This document shows positions 24,094-33,108 of a stretch of DNA of 64,000 bases, one piece after another. This DNA is from Streptomyces fungicidicus (GTDB lineage: Bacteria; Actinomycetota; Actinomycetes; Streptomycetales; Streptomycetaceae). A program made the position numbers and the translations under genes. The stretch's first letter is position 1; each line of letters starts with the position of its first letter. The DNA is taken from positions 2,604,001 to 2,668,000 of the forward strand of contig NZ_CP023407.1 in NCBI RefSeq assembly GCF_003665435.1. The letters run 5' to 3'. Below the pieces are notes generated by a model, which did not search any database, had not been told where the DNA came from, and saw only the letters and a list, made by a program, of their open reading frames with translations.

Positions 24094-24746
24094 AGGTGAC
24101 CTACCTTGGGGCGACAGGGAACTTCGAAATGGTCCCACTTGTGGTTACCGCAGTGCAAGGTGAGCGACCTCCGCCGCATATGTGCGCGCAACCTCTCATT
24201 CACCTAGGACTCCTGGTGCCCCGTGAGGGTTCCAGGGACGTCCCGTGAATTGTTGTGAGTAACTCCACAGGAGTTGTCCCATTGCCGTGCGTGACGGAGG
24301 GGACACCCCGGGCTCGCCCGGCGGTGACCTGGGACCTTCACGAGTTCCTTCGACGATGTCCGGTGAACGGTACGCCCTTTGCCGGCGCCGTTCGCCGCGG
24401 CGTCCCCCGTGGGCGTCCGCGGCAGGGCCCGGACGGCCCCGGGGCGGCGGCGCCGGACCTGCGGGGAACCGTCGCGGGGTGCGTTTCTTCACGTCCCGCC
24501 GGGCGGGGCTGCACGGGTTCTCCATATGCGCGGGCGGGCCGCGCCGGACACGTCTCGAATAGAGCTCCTCCGGAAGCCCATTGCCGGGGAATTCCTTATG
24601 GGGATTACGCGGCAATTCGGTCCCGGCACGGGCAGGGAAACGGTTCGCCGCCCCGGTTCGCCGCCCCGGTTCGCGCGGGCGCACGGGGGCGGACGAGGAG
24701 CCCGGGACCCTTGCGGGTGCGCCGGGCTCCCCCGTCGTGCGGCGGG
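24094..24746. other. 653-bp gene-free region with small repeats and hairpins
   Basis: No convincing gene on either strand. Contents: a GGGACGTCCC palindrome (24235-24244), a hairpin AACTCC-aca-GGAGTT (24261-24275), a tandem repeat of GGTTCGCCGCCCC (two copies plus a partial, 24642-24675) and the phoD-side hairpin (24697-24730). The part nearest 24093 must contain the promoter and leader of the cytidylyltransferase gene; the minus-strand TTGCAC with GACCAT 18 nt later is a weak candidate. Confidence 0.5.
24697..24730 (-). terminator. Terminator-like hairpin after phoD
   Basis: 9-bp stem GGAGCCCGG/CCGGGCTCC with a small inner stem, starting 16 bp beyond the phoD stop on the minus strand. No T-tract. 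Confidence 0.6.
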
Positions 24747-26297
24747 TCAGACGAGGTGCACTCCGGGGCGGCCGGCCTCGACCCGCAGGCTCGCCAGGGT
24801 GCTCGGCGTGGCCCGCGGCCGCAGCACCGTGTCCACCACCCGCACCCGCGCGTCGATGCCGTCGCGGCGGATGTCGAACAGGTGGTAGCCCCGGTGCGCG
24901 TCGAGCAGCTTCCAGTGCGGGTTGTCCGCGCGCCGCGGGTCCCACTGCGCGCGGAAGGCGGCCTGGTCCTGGTCGCCGTTGCTGGAGATGGAGGTGCCGA
25001 CGAACTCGGCGCCCACGACGGCCGAACCGGGGTCGGCGAAGTCCGCCTTGAGGTCGCTGATCATCGTCAGATGACGGTCGCCGGTGAGGACGACGGGGTT
25101 GCTGACCCGGCGGAACTCCTGGAGCAGCGCGTTGCGTTCCGCCTGGTAGCCGTCCCAGGCGTCGTAGAACCAGAGCTTGCCCTCGCCGACCTGGAGGTCG
25201 GTCTCGGCCATCATGATCTGGGAGGCGATCAGGTTCCAGCGGGCGGGCGAGTGGCGCAGCCCGTCGACCAGCCAGCGCTTCTGCGCGGCTCCGAGCATGG
25301 TCAGCGCCGGGTCCTGGGCGCCCTCCTGGCTGGTGGCCTGGTCGCTGCGGTACTGCCGGGTGTCCAGCACGTTGAGCCGGGCGAGCCGGCCGAACTCCAG
25401 CCGGCGGTGCATCCGGATGTGCGGGCCGTCGGGGACGGCGGTGGCGCGCACCGGCATGTGCTCGTAGTACGCCTGGTAGGCCGCCGTGAGCCGGGCGACG
25501 AAGGCGTCGTGCGCCTGCTTGCCGGGGTCCTGCGGGATCTCGCCGGCGAAGTCGTTGTCGACCTCGTGGTCGTCGAAGGTGACCACGAAGGGGGCGTTGG
25601 CGTGCATCTCCGCGAGGTCGGGGTCGGAGCGGTACTGCGCGTACCGGTTGCGGTACTGGGTGAGGCCGTACGGCTCGCCGCTGCCCTCGTGACGCCGTAC
25701 GGCGGTGGCCGAGGGCGTGGACTCGTAGATGTAGTCGCCGACGAACACCACGACGTCCGGGTCCTGGTCCAGCATGTCGGCGTACGGGGTGAAGTAGCCG
25801 TGCTGCCAGTTCTGGCAGGAGGCGAGCGCGACCCTCAGGCTCCCGCCGGGGCTGTGCGCGGCGGGAGCGGTGCGGGTGCGGCCCACGCGCGAGAGCTGCC
25901 CGCCGGCCCGGAAGCGGAACCAGTACGCCGTGTCCGGGCGCAGCCCGCGTACGTCCACGTGGACGCTGTGCCCGTACGTGGGCCGGGCCCGGGTGGTGCC
26001 CCGGCGGACCACCTTCCTGAAGCGGGCGTCCCGGGCGATCTGCCACTCCACGGGAACGTCGCGGTCGGGCATACCGCCGCCGTTCAGCGGGTCCGGGGCG
26101 AGCCGGGTCCACAGGACGATCCCGTCGGGCAGCGGGTCGCCGGAGGCGACGCCGAGGCTGAACACGCCGTCGGGGAGCGGTCTTTCGGCGGCCCGGGCGG
26201 TGGCCGGCAGCCACAGCTGGGCGGAGGCGGCGGCGCCGAGCACGGCGGCGCCGGCGGTCAGAACACGGCGGCGGTCGGGCTGAACTGCTCCGGTCAT
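24747..26297 (-). CDS. phoD: Tat-exported PhoD-family phosphodiesterase/alkaline phosphatase
   Basis: 516 residues from ATG 26297, with GGGGAG upstream; the frame stays open to 26405 but the internal ATG gives a proper signal. It has a twin-arginine signal: DRRRVLTAG, then a hydrophobic stretch ending ATARA. The mature part has an Fn3-like N-domain (WTRLAPDP...) and the PhoD metallophosphatase core: SCQNWQ, VGDYIYE, TFDDHEVDNDF, IMMAET, LTGDRH. PhoD hydrolyses phosphodiesters and in Bacillus degrades teichoic acid chains from their ends, which fits the neighbouring locus. No convincing PHO box seen upstream. Confidence 0.93.
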   Translation of the reverse strand: MTGAVQPDRRRVLTAGAAVLGAAASAQLWLPATARAAERPLPDGVFSLGVASGDPLPDGIVLWTRLAPDPLNGGGMPDRDVPVEWQIARDARFRKVVRRGTTRARPTYGHSVHVDVRGLRPDTAYWFRFRAGGQLSRVGRTRTAPAAHSPGGSLRVALASCQNWQHGYFTPYADMLDQDPDVVVFVGDYIYESTPSATAVRRHEGSGEPYGLTQYRNRYAQYRSDPDLAEMHANAPFVVTFDDHEVDNDFAGEIPQDPGKQAHDAFVARLTAAYQAYYEHMPVRATAVPDGPHIRMHRRLEFGRLARLNVLDTRQYRSDQATSQEGAQDPALTMLGAAQKRWLVDGLRHSPARWNLIASQIMMAETDLQVGEGKLWFYDAWDGYQAERNALLQEFRRVSNPVVLTGDRHLTMISDLKADFADPGSAVVGAEFVGTSISSNGDQDQAAFRAQWDPRRADNPHWKLLDAHRGYHLFDIRRDGIDARVRVVDTVLRPRATPSTLASLRVEAGRPGVHLV

Positions 26298-26417
26298 CGG
26301 CGAACTCCCCTGCCTCGTGTGGCGCTCGGACACTGGGAAGCTCGCGGTCCGGTCGGTCCGCCCGCTGAACTCCACGGTGCGCGTGCATGACAAGCAGGGA
26401 GACAACGGGAAACCCGC

Positions 26418-26445
26418 CGCGGCACGGGAACATCCCGTGGCCGCG
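26418..26445 (-). terminator. Terminator between the FG-GAP gene and phoD
   Basis: 12/13-bp stem with one bulge (CGCGGCACGGGA with TCCCGTGGCCGCG) and a 3-nt loop, 66 bp past the stop of the minus-strand FG-GAP gene. It makes phoD a separate unit. Confidence 0.65.
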
Positions 26446-26510
26446 ACGGGTCCGTCAGGTGAGCGGCGGGCGACGGCGGTCGCCGCCGCCGGTGCGGTCG
26501 GCCGGTGCGG

Positions 26511-28025
26511 TCAGTCGGTGAAGGAGGCGCCCAGCTTCGCCCCGGCCGCCACCGTGCCGAGGGTGCCCACGCCGAAGGTCCCGGCGCTCCCCACCACGGT
26601 CGTCGGGGTGGAGCGGAAGTACCACACCGATCCGGCGCCGGAGTTCTCCCCCGGCGCGCCGACGGCGAGGTCGGCGCGTCCGTCGCCGTCGGTGTCGCCG
26701 AGGTGGACGGCGCCGCCGAACCTGTCGTCCTTCTCGGCGGTTCCGGGAACGGTCGCGGTGTTCTGGGTGACCGTCGTCGCGCCGGTGCCGGTGAGCCCGT
26801 TCGCGGTCCCGCGCAGGACGACGACGGCGCCTGCCCCGGACACGCTGCCGAGGTCCTCGCCGGGCACTCCGGTGACCACGTCCGGGTAGCCGTCGCCGTC
26901 GACGTCGCCGATGTGGACGTCGGTGCCGAAGCCGTCGCGGCTCTCCGCGGTGCCGGGCACTCCGGGCCGGTCCTGGTTGAGGAAGACCGCCCTGACCCCG
27001 TCGGGGCCCTTGGGGGTGCCGGGTATCCAGGCGACCCGGCCGCCCTTGACGAAGGGGTTGTCGAGGTCGCTGTCGTAGCCGTCCACGGCCCGTCCGACCA
27101 CGATGTCGTCGTACCCGTCGGCGTTCACGTCGCCGACGTCGAGGTTCTCGCCGCCCTGCAGGCCGGCGCCGTCGATGTCGTAGACCAGGGTGAAGGGGTT
27201 CAGCGCGATGCGGTTGCCCAGCCAGTACACGACCCGGCGGGCGTCGTACTCGTCGCCGTCGTTCTCGGTGGCCACGATGTCGGTCAGGCCGTCGCCGTTG
27301 ACGTCGCCGGCGGCGAGGTCGAGGACACGGCTGTCGTAGACGTCCTTCACCACCTGTTCGCCGCCCGCTCCGGCGCCGTCCCGGCCGAAGGGGCCCTTGA
27401 GGACGCGCAGGTCGTGCCGGTTCTCCACGGTCACGACATCCGGGCCGCCGTCGCCGTTGACGTCCCCTGCGGTGAGCCGGCCGGCCGAGCCGAGGCCGTC
27501 GTAGGTGTCGCGTCCCGACGCCAGTTTGGCGCCGCCGGACAACCCCTGGGGGCCGCCCCACAGCACCTCGACCAGCCCGGCGTCGACGCCTCCGTCGTCG
27601 GTGTCCTCGCCGCCGGCGCCGACGACGAGGTCCGCGTAGCCGTCCCGGTCGACGTCGGCGGTGGTGAGGGCGCTGCCGAACCCGTCGCCGGTCTCGACGC
27701 CGCCGGGCACGCCCGCGGTGTTCTGGTGGATCACCTGCCTGGACGAGGTGCGCAGCCCGTTCGCCGACCCGTACAGCACGGCGACGTACCCGGCGCCCTT
27801 CTTCCCACCGACGGTCGCGGTGGGCGCGGCCACGGCGAGGTCGGCGTATCCGTCGCCGTCGAAGTCGTCGCGCGGCTGCGCTGCGTCGGCGGCCGGCGCC
27901 TGCGGGGGTACGGCGTGGGCGCCGGGCGCCGCGAGGGCGCCGGCGACGACGAGCGCCACCCCGGTCGCGAGCGCGATCCGCAGGGGGCGGGTGAGGTTCC
28001 GGTGGTGCGGGGAGGACGCGGCCAT
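26511..28025 (-). CDS. Secreted FG-GAP (integrin alpha-like) seven-bladed beta-propeller
   Basis: 504 residues from ATG 28025 (AGGA six bases upstream). A Sec signal peptide ends at about GAHA-VPP. The rest has seven Asp-rich calcium loops of the FG-GAP type, such as DFDGDGYADLAV, DVDRDGYADLVV, DVNGDGGPDVVT, DVNGDGLTDIVA, DVNADGYDDIVV, DVDGDGYPDVVT and DTDGDGRADLAV, consistent with one complete propeller. Streptomyces encode many such exported proteins, probably for binding surfaces or carbohydrates. No catalytic domain is attached. Confidence 0.9.
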   Translation of the reverse strand: MAASSPHHRNLTRPLRIALATGVALVVAGALAAPGAHAVPPQAPAADAAQPRDDFDGDGYADLAVAAPTATVGGKKGAGYVAVLYGSANGLRTSSRQVIHQNTAGVPGGVETGDGFGSALTTADVDRDGYADLVVGAGGEDTDDGGVDAGLVEVLWGGPQGLSGGAKLASGRDTYDGLGSAGRLTAGDVNGDGGPDVVTVENRHDLRVLKGPFGRDGAGAGGEQVVKDVYDSRVLDLAAGDVNGDGLTDIVATENDGDEYDARRVVYWLGNRIALNPFTLVYDIDGAGLQGGENLDVGDVNADGYDDIVVGRAVDGYDSDLDNPFVKGGRVAWIPGTPKGPDGVRAVFLNQDRPGVPGTAESRDGFGTDVHIGDVDGDGYPDVVTGVPGEDLGSVSGAGAVVVLRGTANGLTGTGATTVTQNTATVPGTAEKDDRFGGAVHLGDTDGDGRADLAVGAPGENSGAGSVWYFRSTPTTVVGSAGTFGVGTLGTVAAGAKLGASFTD

Positions 28026-28122
28026 GGGGGGTCCTGTCGTGGGAACGATCGGGTTGCCGCTCTCTACGACTCGCCGGAACACCCGTTGGTTGCCCGGGTG
28101 TTCACCGTGACCTCACCCGGCG

Positions 28123-29565
28123 TCACTCCGAGCTGAAGGGCTCGAAGCCGTCGTACTCCTGCTCGTGCTCGTCCCGCTCGGCCTGCCGGTCGCGCCGTCG
28201 CTGGGCGGCCGGGCGGGGCGCCTCGAAGCGGTGGTCCTCGCCGCGGCGGCCGAGCATCTCCGCGCCGGCCGTGACGGTCGGCTCCCAGTCGAAGACGACC
28301 GCGTTGTCCTCGGGTCCGATGGCGACGCCGTCACCGGAGCGGGCGCCGGCCTTCATCAGCTCCTGCTCGACACCGAGGCGGTTGAGCCGGTCGGCGAGGT
28401 AGCCGACGGCCTCGTCGTTGTTGAAGTCGGTCTGGCGGACCCAGCGTTCGGGCTTCTCGCCGCGCACCCGGAACAGGTCGTCCTCGCGGGTGACGGTGAA
28501 CCCGGCGTCGTCCACGGCCTTGGGCCGGATGACGATCCGCGTCGCCTCCTCCTTCGGCCGTGCGGCGCGTGCCCGGGCCACCAGCTCGGCGAGCGCGAAC
28601 GACAGCTCCTTGAGCCCCATGTGCGCGACGGCCGACACCTCGAGGACGCGGTAGCCGCGCTCCTCCAGGTCGGGGCGCACCAGCTCGGCGAGGTCCTTGC
28701 CGTCGGGGACGTCGATCTTGTTGAGGACGACGACCCGCGGACGGTTGTCGAGGCCGCCGTACTGCCGCAGCTCCTCCTCGATGATGTCGAGGTCGGAGAG
28801 CGGGTCGCGGTCGGACTCCAGCGTGGCGGTGTCCAGGACGTGCACGAGCACGCTGCACCGCTCGACGTGCCGCAGGAACTCCAGGCCGAGCCCCTTGCCC
28901 TGGCTGGCGCCGGGGATGAGGCCGGGCACGTCGGCGATGGTGTAGACGGTCGAGCCCGCGGTGACGACGCCGAGGTTCGGGACGAGGGTGGTGAAGGGGT
29001 AGTCGGCGATCTTCGGCTTGGCGGCACTGAGCACGGAGATCAGCGACGACTTGCCGGCGCTCGGGTACCCGACCAGCGCCACGTCGGCGACGGTCTTCAG
29101 CTCCAGGACGATGTCCTGGAGGTCGCCCGGCTCGCCGAGCAGCGCGAAACCGGGCGCCTTGCGGCGCGCGGAGGCCAGTGCGGCGTTGCCGAGCCCGCCG
29201 CGTCCGCCCTGGGCGGCGACGTACGCCGTCCCGTGCCCGACCAGGTCCGCGAGGACGTTGCCCGCCTTGTCGAGGACGACGGTGCCGTCCGGCACCGGCA
29301 GCACGAGGTCCTGCCCGTCCTTGCCGCTGCGGTTGCCGCCCTCGCCGGGCTTGCCGTTGGTGGCCTTGCGGTGCGGCGAGTGGTGGTAGTCGAGCAGGGT
29401 GGTGACGGACTGGTCGACGGTGAGGATCACGTCACCGCCGCGTCCGCCGTTCCCGCCGTCGGGTCCGCCGAGCGGCTTGAACTTCTCACGGTGGACGGAG
29501 GCACAGCCGTGGCCTCCGTTACCCGCGGCGACGTGCAGCTCGACGCGGTCCACGAAGGTGGTCAT
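28123..29565 (-). CDS. obgE: Obg-family GTPase
   Basis: 480 residues. Ribosome-associated GTPase implicated in 50S maturation, the stringent response and, in Streptomyces, control of morphological differentiation. N-terminal Obg glycine-rich fold ([14 protein letters not shown]), then the G domain with [10 protein letters not shown] (G1), DVPGLI (G3) and NKID (G4), then an OCT domain and a charged C-terminal tail ending [16 protein letters not shown] 29565 has GGAGG upstream. It lies downstream of rpmA in the standard rplU-rpmA-obg order. Confidence 0.97.
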   Translation of the reverse strand: MTTFVDRVELHVAAGNGGHGCASVHREKFKPLGGPDGGNGGRGGDVILTVDQSVTTLLDYHHSPHRKATNGKPGEGGNRSGKDGQDLVLPVPDGTVVLDKAGNVLADLVGHGTAYVAAQGGRGGLGNAALASARRKAPGFALLGEPGDLQDIVLELKTVADVALVGYPSAGKSSLISVLSAAKPKIADYPFTTLVPNLGVVTAGSTVYTIADVPGLIPGASQGKGLGLEFLRHVERCSVLVHVLDTATLESDRDPLSDLDIIEEELRQYGGLDNRPRVVVLNKIDVPDGKDLAELVRPDLEERGYRVLEVSAVAHMGLKELSFALAELVARARAARPKEEATRIVIRPKAVDDAGFTVTREDDLFRVRGEKPERWVRQTDFNNDEAVGYLADRLNRLGVEQELMKAGARSGDGVAIGPEDNAVVFDWEPTVTAGAEMLGRRGEDHRFEAPRPAAQRRRDRQAERDEHEQEYDGFEPFSSE

Positions 29566-29610
29566 GGGATGTGCCTCCAGTTACTGCAGCGGAATGTCTC
29601 TTGGTCAACA

Positions 29611-29659
29611 CGCGAAAGGCGGACCCACTTCCCACCTGGGAAGTGAGGTCCGCCTCGCG
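29611..29659 (-). terminator. Long hairpin between rpmA and obg
   Basis: Interrupted stem of about 18 bp (AGGCGGACC...GGTCCGCCT with an inner CTTCCCA/TGGGAAG-type stem) in the rpmA-obg gap. It probably lowers obg expression relative to the ribosomal proteins or is a processing site. Confidence 0.6.
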
Positions 29660-29670
29660 AAAGCTTCCGA

Positions 29671-29925
29671 TCAGGCGACCGGAACGATGTTCACGACCTT
29701 GCGGCCACGGTGGGTGCCGAACTGCACCGCACCGGCCTGCAGCGCGAACAGCGTGTCGTCGCCGCCACGGCCGACGCCGGCGCCCGGGTGGAAGTGGGTG
29801 CCGCGCTGGCGGACCAGGATCTCGCCCGCGTTGACGGCCTGACCACCGAAGCGCTTCACGCCGAGGCGCTGAGCGTTGGAGTCACGACCGTTCCGGGTGG
29901 ACGATGCGCCCTTCTTGTGTGCCAT
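29671..29925 (-). CDS. rpmA: 50S ribosomal protein L27
   Basis: 84 residues, the usual length. Begins [19 protein letters not shown] and contains [17 protein letters not shown], both family signatures. The N-terminal tail reaches the peptidyl transferase centre. It lies 14 bp downstream of rplU and is co-transcribed with it. Confidence 0.98.
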   Translation of the reverse strand: MAHKKGASSTRNGRDSNAQRLGVKRFGGQAVNAGEILVRQRGTHFHPGAGVGRGGDDTLFALQAGAVQFGTHRGRKVVNIVPVA

Positions 29926-29939
29926 CTCTCCTCAGTCCC

Positions 29940-30260
29940 TTACTTCGCAGCCGCGGGGATCTCAGTGACCTTGATCGCCGTGTACTGCTGGCGGTGGCCC
30001 TGACGACGGCGGTAGCCGGTCTTGTTCTTGTAGCGCAGAATGTCGATCTTCTGGCCCTTGTGGTGGTCCACGACCTCGGCCTGGACCTTGATCCCGGCCA
30101 GCACCCACGGGTCGCTGGTCACGGCGTCGCCGTCGACCACGAGCAGGGTCGAGAGCTCGACCGTGTCGCCGACCTTGGCGGTGGAAATCTTGTCAACCTC
30201 AACGATGTCACCGACAGCAACCTTGTGCTGGCGGCCACCGCTGCGCACGATGGCGTACAC
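29940..30260 (-). CDS. rplU: 50S ribosomal protein L21
   Basis: 106 residues from the GTG at 30260, giving the canonical start [14 protein letters not shown]; the frame is open further upstream but the extra residues are not L21. Contains GDIVEVDKI and [26 protein letters not shown], typical of L21. First gene of the rplU-rpmA-obg transcript. Confidence 0.97.
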   Translation of the reverse strand: MYAIVRSGGRQHKVAVGDIVEVDKISTAKVGDTVELSTLLVVDGDAVTSDPWVLAGIKVQAEVVDHHKGQKIDILRYKNKTGYRRRQGHRQQYTAIKVTEIPAAAK

Positions 30261-30406
30261 GCGGATCTCACTCTCACTCGAAGAACGGCACCCCCGCAGG
30301 CCAGCCGCCCGGCGATGAACACGGACGACCTCTCCCAGGCACCGCGGCACCCGGAAGGAAGAGGTTTACGGGGATGTGGCGGCCCCGATGGACACGCCGA
30401 CGGTCA

Positions 30407-30436
30407 AGGTTACGGGGCCGCCGCTCGACTGGTCAA
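30407..30436 (-). promoter_or_regulatory. Promoter of rplU-rpmA-obg
   Basis: Minus-strand TTGACC (30431-30436) and TAACCT (30407-30412) separated by 18 bp, both close to the vegetative sigma consensus. The resulting leader before rplU would be about 140 nt. Confidence 0.65.
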
Positions 30437-30469
30437 ACCGGGCCCACGGGGGCGCGCCGCCCGGGCGGC

Positions 30470-31063
30470 TCAGCGGCCGAGGCCCTCCCGGTAGGACACG
30501 CACGCCTCGTACGAGGGCAGCAGGCCCCGCTCCCGGGCCTGGGCCAGGGTGGGGGCCTGCTCGTCCTTGGCGGAGAGCAGCGGGGTGAGGTCCTCGGGCC
30601 ACTCGATGCCCAGGGCCGGGTCGAGCGGGTGGATGCCGTGCTCGCGCTCGGGTGCGTACCCCTCGGAGCAGAGGTAGACCACGGTGGCGTCGTCGGTGAG
30701 CGCCATGAAGCCGTGGCCGAGCCCCTCGGAGAGGTAGACGGCGTGGTGGTCGCGGTCGTCCAGGCGGACCGCCTCCCACTGCCCGAAGGCGGGCGAGCCG
30801 GTCCGGATGTCCACGATCACGTCGAGGACCGCGCCGCGCACGCACTTGACGTACTTGGCCTGGCCGGGGGGCACGTCCGCGAAGTGGATGCCGCGCAGCG
30901 TGCCCCGGCTGGAGACCGACATGTTGGCCTGGGCGAGGGTGAGCGGATGGCCGGCCGCCTCGGTGAAGACCGGGGCCTTGAACCACTCGTGGAAGCTGCC
31001 CCGGCCGTCGGGGAAGATCTTCGGCTCGTGCACCCAGGCACCGGGCAGGGAAAGGGGTCGCAT
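30470..31063 (-). CDS. rfbC: dTDP-4-dehydrorhamnose 3,5-epimerase
   Basis: 197 residues from ATG 31063 (AGGA upstream); a longer frame from GTG 31123 overlaps rfbD by 4 bp and is an alternative. RmlC cupin fold: IFPDGRGSFHEWF, SSRGTLRGIHF with the catalytic His, KYVKCVRGAV, and YLSEGLGHGF. It inverts C3 and C5 of dTDP-4-keto-6-deoxyglucose. Last gene of the rfbA-B-D-C operon. Confidence 0.94.
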   Translation of the reverse strand: MRPLSLPGAWVHEPKIFPDGRGSFHEWFKAPVFTEAAGHPLTLAQANMSVSSRGTLRGIHFADVPPGQAKYVKCVRGAVLDVIVDIRTGSPAFGQWEAVRLDDRDHHAVYLSEGLGHGFMALTDDATVVYLCSEGYAPEREHGIHPLDPALGIEWPEDLTPLLSAKDEQAPTLAQARERGLLPSYEACVSYREGLGR

Positions 31064-31119
31064 CGAAGGGGTCCTCAGCTCTTCTTCTTGTTCGTCAGGG
31101 CGCGATTCACCCGCCCGGG

Positions 31120-32043
31120 TCACGCCGGGTCCTCCTCCTCGTGGACCCGGCGGATCCGCGGGAACGCCTCGGCGAGGGCCGCGCGCCAGTCGCGCAGCGG
31201 CGCGACGCCGGCCGCGGCGAAGCGGTCGTGGCCGAGCACGCTGTACGCCGGGCGGGGGGCGGGGCGGACGAACGCCTCGCTGGTGGTGGGGTGGACCCGG
31301 TCCGGGTCGGCGCCGAGCAGGCGGAAGATCTCGCGGGTGAGGCCGTACCAGGTGGTCTCGCCGGAGCTGGTGCCGTGGTAGACGCCCGGCGGGGCGGTGC
31401 CGGCCAGCGCTCCGCGTCCCAGTGCGAGGAGCAGGCCGGCCAGGTCGGCGCTCCAGGTGGGCTGGCCGCGCTGGTCGTCCACCACGTCCAGTTTCTCGCG
31501 CTGTCCCTCCAGACGGATCATGGTGCGGACGAAGTTGGCGCCGCCGGTGCCGTACAGCCAGGCGGTGCGCACCACGTAGCCGCGGTCCGGGAGGGTGTTC
31601 AGCACGGCCCGCTCACCGGCCAGCTTGGTGCGGCCGTAGGCGCTGCGCGGGGCGGTGGGGGCGTCCTCGGCGTACGGGGCGGTGGCGTCGCCGGCGAAGA
31701 CGTAGTCGGTGGAGACGTGCAGCAGGACGGCGCCGGTGCGGGCGCAGGCGTCCGCCAGACGGGCCGGTCCGTCCCCGTTGACGGCCAGTGCCTCGGCCTC
31801 ACGGGTCTCGGCGTCGTCCACGGCCGTCCAGGCCGCGCAGTTGACGACCACGGCGGGCCGGTGGCGCTCCAGCGCCCGGCGGACGGCGGCGGCGTCCGTG
31901 AGGTCCAGCGCCGCCCGGTCCAGGGCGGTGGCCCGCTCCCCCGCCGCGGCCAGCCGGGCCAGCACGTCCTGGCCGAGCATCCCGCCCGCCCCGGTGACCA
32001 GCCAGCCGGCCGGGGCGTTCAGCTGTTCCGTTGTCGGGTTCAT
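31120..32043 (-). CDS. rfbD: dTDP-4-dehydrorhamnose reductase
   Basis: 307 residues. Rossmann NAD(P) motif TGAGGMLGQ near residue 17, CAAWTAVDDAE, HVSTDYVFAG, and the catalytic YGRTK; this is the RmlD subfamily of extended SDRs. It makes dTDP-L-rhamnose, the final step. ATG 32043. It lies 51 bp downstream of rfbB on the same strand. Confidence 0.95.
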   Translation of the reverse strand: MNPTTEQLNAPAGWLVTGAGGMLGQDVLARLAAAGERATALDRAALDLTDAAAVRRALERHRPAVVVNCAAWTAVDDAETREAEALAVNGDGPARLADACARTGAVLLHVSTDYVFAGDATAPYAEDAPTAPRSAYGRTKLAGERAVLNTLPDRGYVVRTAWLYGTGGANFVRTMIRLEGQREKLDVVDDQRGQPTWSADLAGLLLALGRGALAGTAPPGVYHGTSSGETTWYGLTREIFRLLGADPDRVHPTTSEAFVRPAPRPAYSVLGHDRFAAAGVAPLRDWRAALAEAFPRIRRVHEEEDPA

Positions 32044-32094
32044 CCCTCTTCCTGTCCTCCGTACGGGGGTGGCGGGCGGGCCGCGTGCGGTGCG

Positions 32095-33108
32095 TCAGCC
32101 CAGCGCCGCGCGCTGCTTCAGCGGTTCCCACCAGTCGCGGTTGTCGCGGTACCACTGGACGGTCTCGGCGAGGCCCTGCTCGAAGCTCTTGCGGGGCTCG
32201 TAGCCGAGTTCCTCGCGGATCTTCGTGCAGTCGACGGAGTAGCGGCGGTCGTGGCCCTTGCGGTCCTCGACGTACTCGACGCTGGTGTCCCAGTCGGCGC
32301 CGCACGCCTCGAGCAGCAGGCCGGTGAGTTCCTTGTTGGAGAGTTCGGTGCCGCCGCCGATGTTGTAGATCTCGCCCGCGCGGCCCTTGGCGCGGACCAG
32401 TTCGATGCCCTGGACGTGGTCGTCGATGTGCAGCCAGTCGCGGACGTTGCCGCCGTCGCCGTACAGCGGGACCTTCCGGCCGTCGAGGAGCTGGGTGACG
32501 AAGAGGGGGATGACCTTCTCGGGGAAGTGGTGGTGCCCGTAGTTGTTGGAGCAGCGGGTGACGCGCACGTCGAGGCCGTGGGTGCGGTGGTAGGAGAGCG
32601 CGATCAGGTCGCTGGACGCCTTCGCCGAGGAGTAGGGCGAGTTGGGCTCCAGCGGGTGGGTCTCGGGCCAGGAGCCCTCGTCGATCGAGCCGTAGACCTC
32701 GTCGGTGGAGATGTGCACGAAGGTCGAGACGCCGGCCCGGTGCGCGGCGTCGACAAGGGTGTGGGTGCCGACCACGTTCGTGCGGACGAACTCCGCGCCG
32801 CCGTCGATCGACCGGTCGACGTGCGACTCGGCGGCGAAGTGCACCACCTGGTCGTGCTCGGCCATCAGCCCGCCGACCAGTTCCGGGTCGCAGATGTCGC
32901 CGCGCACGAAGGCGAACCCGGGGTGCCCGCGCACCTCGTCGAGGTTGGCCGGGTTGCCCGCGTAGGTCAGCTTGTCCAGGACGGTGACCTCGACGTCGCC
33001 GGGTCCCTCGGGGCCGAGCAGCGTGCGGACGTAGTGCGAGCCGATGAAGCCGGCGCCGCCGGTCACCAGGATCCGGACCGGGCGGGCGGAGGAGGCGGGG
33101 GCTGTCAT
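32095..33108 (-). CDS. rfbB: dTDP-glucose 4,6-dehydratase
   Basis: 337 residues. GGAGFIGSHYVR NAD motif, HFAAESHVDRS, HISTDEVYGS, and YSSAK catalytic pair, then RCSNNYGHHHFPEK, all hallmarks of RmlB. It converts dTDP-glucose to dTDP-4-keto-6-deoxyglucose. Its start overlaps the rfbA stop by 4 bp, showing translational coupling. Confidence 0.96.
   Translation of the reverse strand: MTAPASSARPVRILVTGGAGFIGSHYVRTLLGPEGPGDVEVTVLDKLTYAGNPANLDEVRGHPGFAFVRGDICDPELVGGLMAEHDQVVHFAAESHVDRSIDGGAEFVRTNVVGTHTLVDAAHRAGVSTFVHISTDEVYGSIDEGSWPETHPLEPNSPYSSAKASSDLIALSYHRTHGLDVRVTRCSNNYGHHHFPEKVIPLFVTQLLDGRKVPLYGDGGNVRDWLHIDDHVQGIELVRAKGRAGEIYNIGGGTELSNKELTGLLLEACGADWDTSVEYVEDRKGHDRRYSVDCTKIREELGYEPRKSFEQGLAETVQWYRDNRDWWEPLKQRAALG

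Noticed and set aside
24287..24562. 91-codon plus-strand ORF in the 24 kb gene-free interval
   Set aside because: Arg/Gly/Pro-rich, no start signal and no recognisable domain; looks like chance in high-GC DNA.
26298..26417. PHO box upstream of phoD
   Set aside because: GTTCA/GTTCG fragments are present but not as the spaced direct repeats required for PhoP binding.
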